Source of the DNA: Kitasatospora papulosa
GTDB lineage: Bacteria; Actinomycetota; Actinomycetes; Streptomycetales; Streptomycetaceae
Reading direction: 5' to 3'
Assembly: GCF_000717245.1 (NCBI RefSeq)
Contig: NZ_JNYQ01000011.1
Coordinates: 62,001-126,000 of the forward strand
DNA length: 64,000 nt
Shown: piece by piece, positions 62,469-64,000 of the stretch
Layout: the number at the start of each line of letters is the position of its first letter
Position numbering within the stretch: the first letter of the stretch is position 1
Translations under genes and position numbers: made by a program
The notes under the pieces: generated by a model
What the model was told of the DNA's origin: nothing
Database searches by the model: none
What the model saw: only the letters and a program-made list of their open reading frames with translations

Positions 62469-62642
62469 TCAGACGCTCGTGGCGCCGATTTCCACGCCGT
62501 GTTCGGCGGCCAGGCGGTGCAGGTCGTCGAGCTCACCCTGCTCGACGTCCGCCAGGAAGTCGTCGCCTGTCTCGCGAGCCCTCGTGAGGTCGGACTCGGT
62601 GGTCTTGATTCGATGCAGCAGACCTGCGGTGAAAGCGTCCAT
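62469..62642 (-). CDS. Small conserved-looking helical protein (57 aa)
   Basis: A 57-aa acidic protein starting MDAFTAGLLHRIKTTESD and ending VEIGATSV. It is predicted to be mostly alpha-helical (heptad-like Leu/Ile spacing in AGLLHRIKTTESDLTRARETGDDF) with an acidic middle (DVEQGELDDLHRL). The ATG at 62642 follows GAGGGGG with about 6-nt spacing, the codon bias is typical for coding DNA, and the stop is next to a 20-bp terminator. I believe a similar small gene lies at this place upstream of cutR in other Streptomyces. No function is known. Confidence 0.8.
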   Translation of the reverse strand: MDAFTAGLLHRIKTTESDLTRARETGDDFLADVEQGELDDLHRLAAEHGVEIGATSV

Positions 62643-62944
62643 GAAGCGCCCCCTCGTCGTGGGTCGGTGGCACGGGGGTGTGCCCGGTGGTTCCCCGCCA
62701 GGGCGGCCGGGGTGCGGGTGATCACGCAGTCCCTCTGGATGCAGGACGGGCTGTGGTACGCCACATACATGGCGTGATCGCGGGTGTGAGAGCGTCCTCC
62801 CCGCCGTGAACCTCTGAGAAACCTCAACTGACCGGGAAATCCGATCAATTCCCTTGAGCGACGGCCCGGTCCGCGTCGTCTTACCGCCGGTTTATGCGCG
62901 TTGCGGGCAGGATGGACGCGCACAGTCGGTGCCGCTGACGTGCA
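62643..62944. other. Spacer between the 57-aa gene and cutR
   Basis: No gene is supported. The middle (62815-62865) is relatively AT-rich and contains AACCTCTGAGAAACCTCAACTGA. A CAGGAT (62908-62913) could be the -10 of a short transcript that would end at the terminator 62945-62980. Confidence 0.4.
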
Positions 62945-62980
62945 GCGAGCGGCCGTATCCAGGGCCGCTCGCCGTTTTTT
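62945..62980 (+). terminator. Canonical intrinsic terminator just upstream of cutR
   Basis: GCGAGCGGCC (62945-62954) pairs with GGCCGCTCGC (62963-62972), 8-nt loop, followed by CG and six T residues (62975-62980). It ends 25 nt before the cutR start codon. Confidence 0.85.
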
Positions 62981-63004
62981 CGGGATCTAGGGAAGGACTG
63001 CGCC

Positions 63005-63658
63005 GTGCGCGTACTCGTCGTCGAGGACGAGCAGCTGCTCGCCGATGCGGTGGCCACCGGACTGCGCCGGGAGGCCATGGCCGTCGACGTCGTCTACGAC
63101 GGAGCGGCGGCCCTCGAACGCGTCGGGGTCAACGACTACGACGTCGTGGTCCTGGACCGGGATCTCCCGCTGGTCCACGGCGACGACGTCTGCCGGAAGA
63201 TCGTCGAGCTGGGCATGCCCACCCGGGTGCTCATGCTCACCGCGTCCGGCGACGTCAGCGACCGGGTCGAGGGGCTGGAGCTCGGCGCGGACGACTACCT
63301 GCCGAAGCCCTTCGCCTTCAGCGAGCTGACCGCACGGGTGCGCGCCCTGGGGCGCCGCACCACGGTCGCGCTGCCGCCCGTGCTGGAACGGGCCGGCATC
63401 AAGCTCGACCCCAACCGCCGCGAGGTCTTCCGGGACGAGCAGGAGATCCAGCTCGCCCCCAAGGAGTTCGCGGTCCTGGAGGTCCTGATGCGCAGCGAGG
63501 GCGCGGTCGTCTCGGCCGAGCAGCTGCTGGAGAAGGCGTGGGACGAGAACACCGATCCCTTCACCAACGTGGTGCGGGTGACCGTCATGACCCTGCGCCG
63601 TAAGCTCGGCGAGCCCCCCGTCATCGTCACCGTCCCCGGCTCCGGATACCGGATCTGA
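63005..63658 (+). CDS. cutR: CutR, OmpR-family response regulator
   Basis: A 217-aa response regulator. Receiver domain 1-115 with acidic residues Glu7-Asp8-Glu9, phospho-acceptor Asp51 (VLDRDLP) and Lys101 (LPKPF); OmpR-type winged helix about 128-217 (LAPKEFAVLEVLM, VVRVTVMTLRRKLGE, VPGSGYRI). CutRS is the Streptomyces system first tied to melanin/copper phenotypes and later to secretion stress and antibiotic production. The GTG at 63005 follows GGGAAGGA. The cutS gene starts 7 nt after its stop. Confidence 0.92.
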   Translation: MRVLVVEDEQLLADAVATGLRREAMAVDVVYDGAAALERVGVNDYDVVVLDRDLPLVHGDDVCRKIVELGMPTRVLMLTASGDVSDRVEGLELGADDYLPKPFAFSELTARVRALGRRTTVALPPVLERAGIKLDPNRREVFRDEQEIQLAPKEFAVLEVLMRSEGAVVSAEQLLEKAWDENTDPFTNVVRVTVMTLRRKLGEPPVIVTVPGSGYRI

Positions 63659-63665
63659 GGGCGTG

Positions 63666-64000
63666 ATGGCAGCCTCCCCGGCGCCCATGAAGGCACCACC
63701 GAAACCGACCTGGGAACCCAAGGCGCAGGAGTCCCCGTACCCCTGGCTGCGCCCGACCATCCGGATACGGCTCACGCTGCTGTACGGCGGCATGTTCCTG
63801 ATCGCGGGCATCCTGCTGCTGTCGATCATCTACATGCTGGCCGCGCAGGCCCTGCACGACGCCGGTGGGCTGGAGTTCCAGGTCAAGGGCACGAACGTGC
63901 AGATCTCCAGCGACATGTGCCCTCAGCTGGCCTCGGCGCTGAACAACACCCAGCTCAACGAGATGATCAAGGACTGCACCGCCGCGCAGCGGCAGCACGC
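63666..64000 (+). CDS. cutS: CutS sensor histidine kinase, 3'-truncated by window end
   Basis: The first 111 codons of the cutR partner. A Pro-rich cytoplasmic start (MAASPAPMKAPPKPTW) leads to a membrane helix at about 34-60 (LTLLYGGMFLIAGILLLSIIYML), then the start of the extracytoplasmic sensor, which contains two cysteines (SDMCPQL at about 84 and IKDCTAA at about 104). Conserved cysteines in this domain have been proposed to report on extracellular redox or disulfide state. The ATG at 63666 gives the start; the kinase core lies beyond the window. Confidence 0.9.
   Translation, partial: MAASPAPMKAPPKPTWEPKAQESPYPWLRPTIRIRLTLLYGGMFLIAGILLLSIIYMLAAQALHDAGGLEFQVKGTNVQISSDMCPQLASALNNTQLNEMIKDCTAAQRQH

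Overview
This is a stretch of a Streptomyces chromosome, most likely the conserved core. The GC content is high, coding regions have strongly GC-biased third codon positions, and many genes start with GTG. Several genes are specific or diagnostic for the genus: WhiH, HrdB with its Lys/Ala-rich N-terminus, SepH and CutRS. From memory, the order lexA - nrdR - nrdJ - (TerD) - rnhB - recQ - whiH - hrdB - parE - DUF485/symporter - parC - M16 pair - ptsH - tdk - sepH - ferrochelatase - cutRS matches the SCO5800-SCO5863 region of S. coelicolor; that correspondence is recall, not a computed alignment. I see no insertion sequence, prophage, CRISPR array, tRNA or rRNA.

Layout. 1-6.8 kb holds SOS and nucleotide functions: a 5'-truncated DinG-type helicase converges on lexA, followed by the nrdR-nrdJ operon with tandem NrdR boxes. 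7-15 kb holds accessory genes (TerD-like protein, YdbC-like protein, histidine phosphatase, ADP-ribosylglycohydrolase, a large DUF4173 membrane protein), then rnhB and two hypothetical genes. 15-21.7 kb holds a RecQ helicase with a C-terminal phosphoribosyltransferase motif, a DUF4192 gene, a Nudix/NrtR-like regulator and a fused ABC transporter. A close pair of DnaA boxes lies between recQ and the DUF4192 gene. 21.8-28.5 kb is a developmental and housekeeping core: whiH, hrdB, a secreted trypsin-like protease, a DUF7455 zinc-ribbon protein and parE.

28.6-39.2 kb is an organic-acid region. It has a DUF485/solute-sodium-symporter pair (acetate-permease type) convergent with a CitA/CitB-type two-component system, a self-regulated LacI repressor, an orphan colicin-immunity-like gene, and two divergent citrate-synthase paralogs. 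One paralog carries an N-terminal DNA-binding HTH; the other is followed by a CobW-type GTPase gene. 39.2-47.3 kb holds parC, a catalytic/non-catalytic M16 peptidase pair, a c-di-AMP (ydaO) riboswitch ahead of a secreted M23 peptidase, a FadR-type regulator and HPr.

47.5-64 kb holds a GNAT-first protein acyltransferase (PatA type), a DUF5998 gene overlapping a phosphodiesterase gene, thymidine kinase, a VOC protein, a sulfurtransferase, sepH, an uncharacterised membrane protein behind a perfect 20-bp palindrome, a lactone oxidase/MFS pair, ferrochelatase, an inositol-monophosphatase-family enzyme, a 57-aa gene, and cutR plus the start of cutS at the right edge.

Worth a second look: the RecQ-PRTase fusion; the DnaA-box pair; the HTH-citrate synthase/citrate synthase/CobW locus; the c-di-AMP riboswitch on the M23 gene; a canonical terminator just in front of cutR; and a recurring pattern of -10-like hexamers placed 6-7 nt before start codons, which suggests many leaderless mRNAs.
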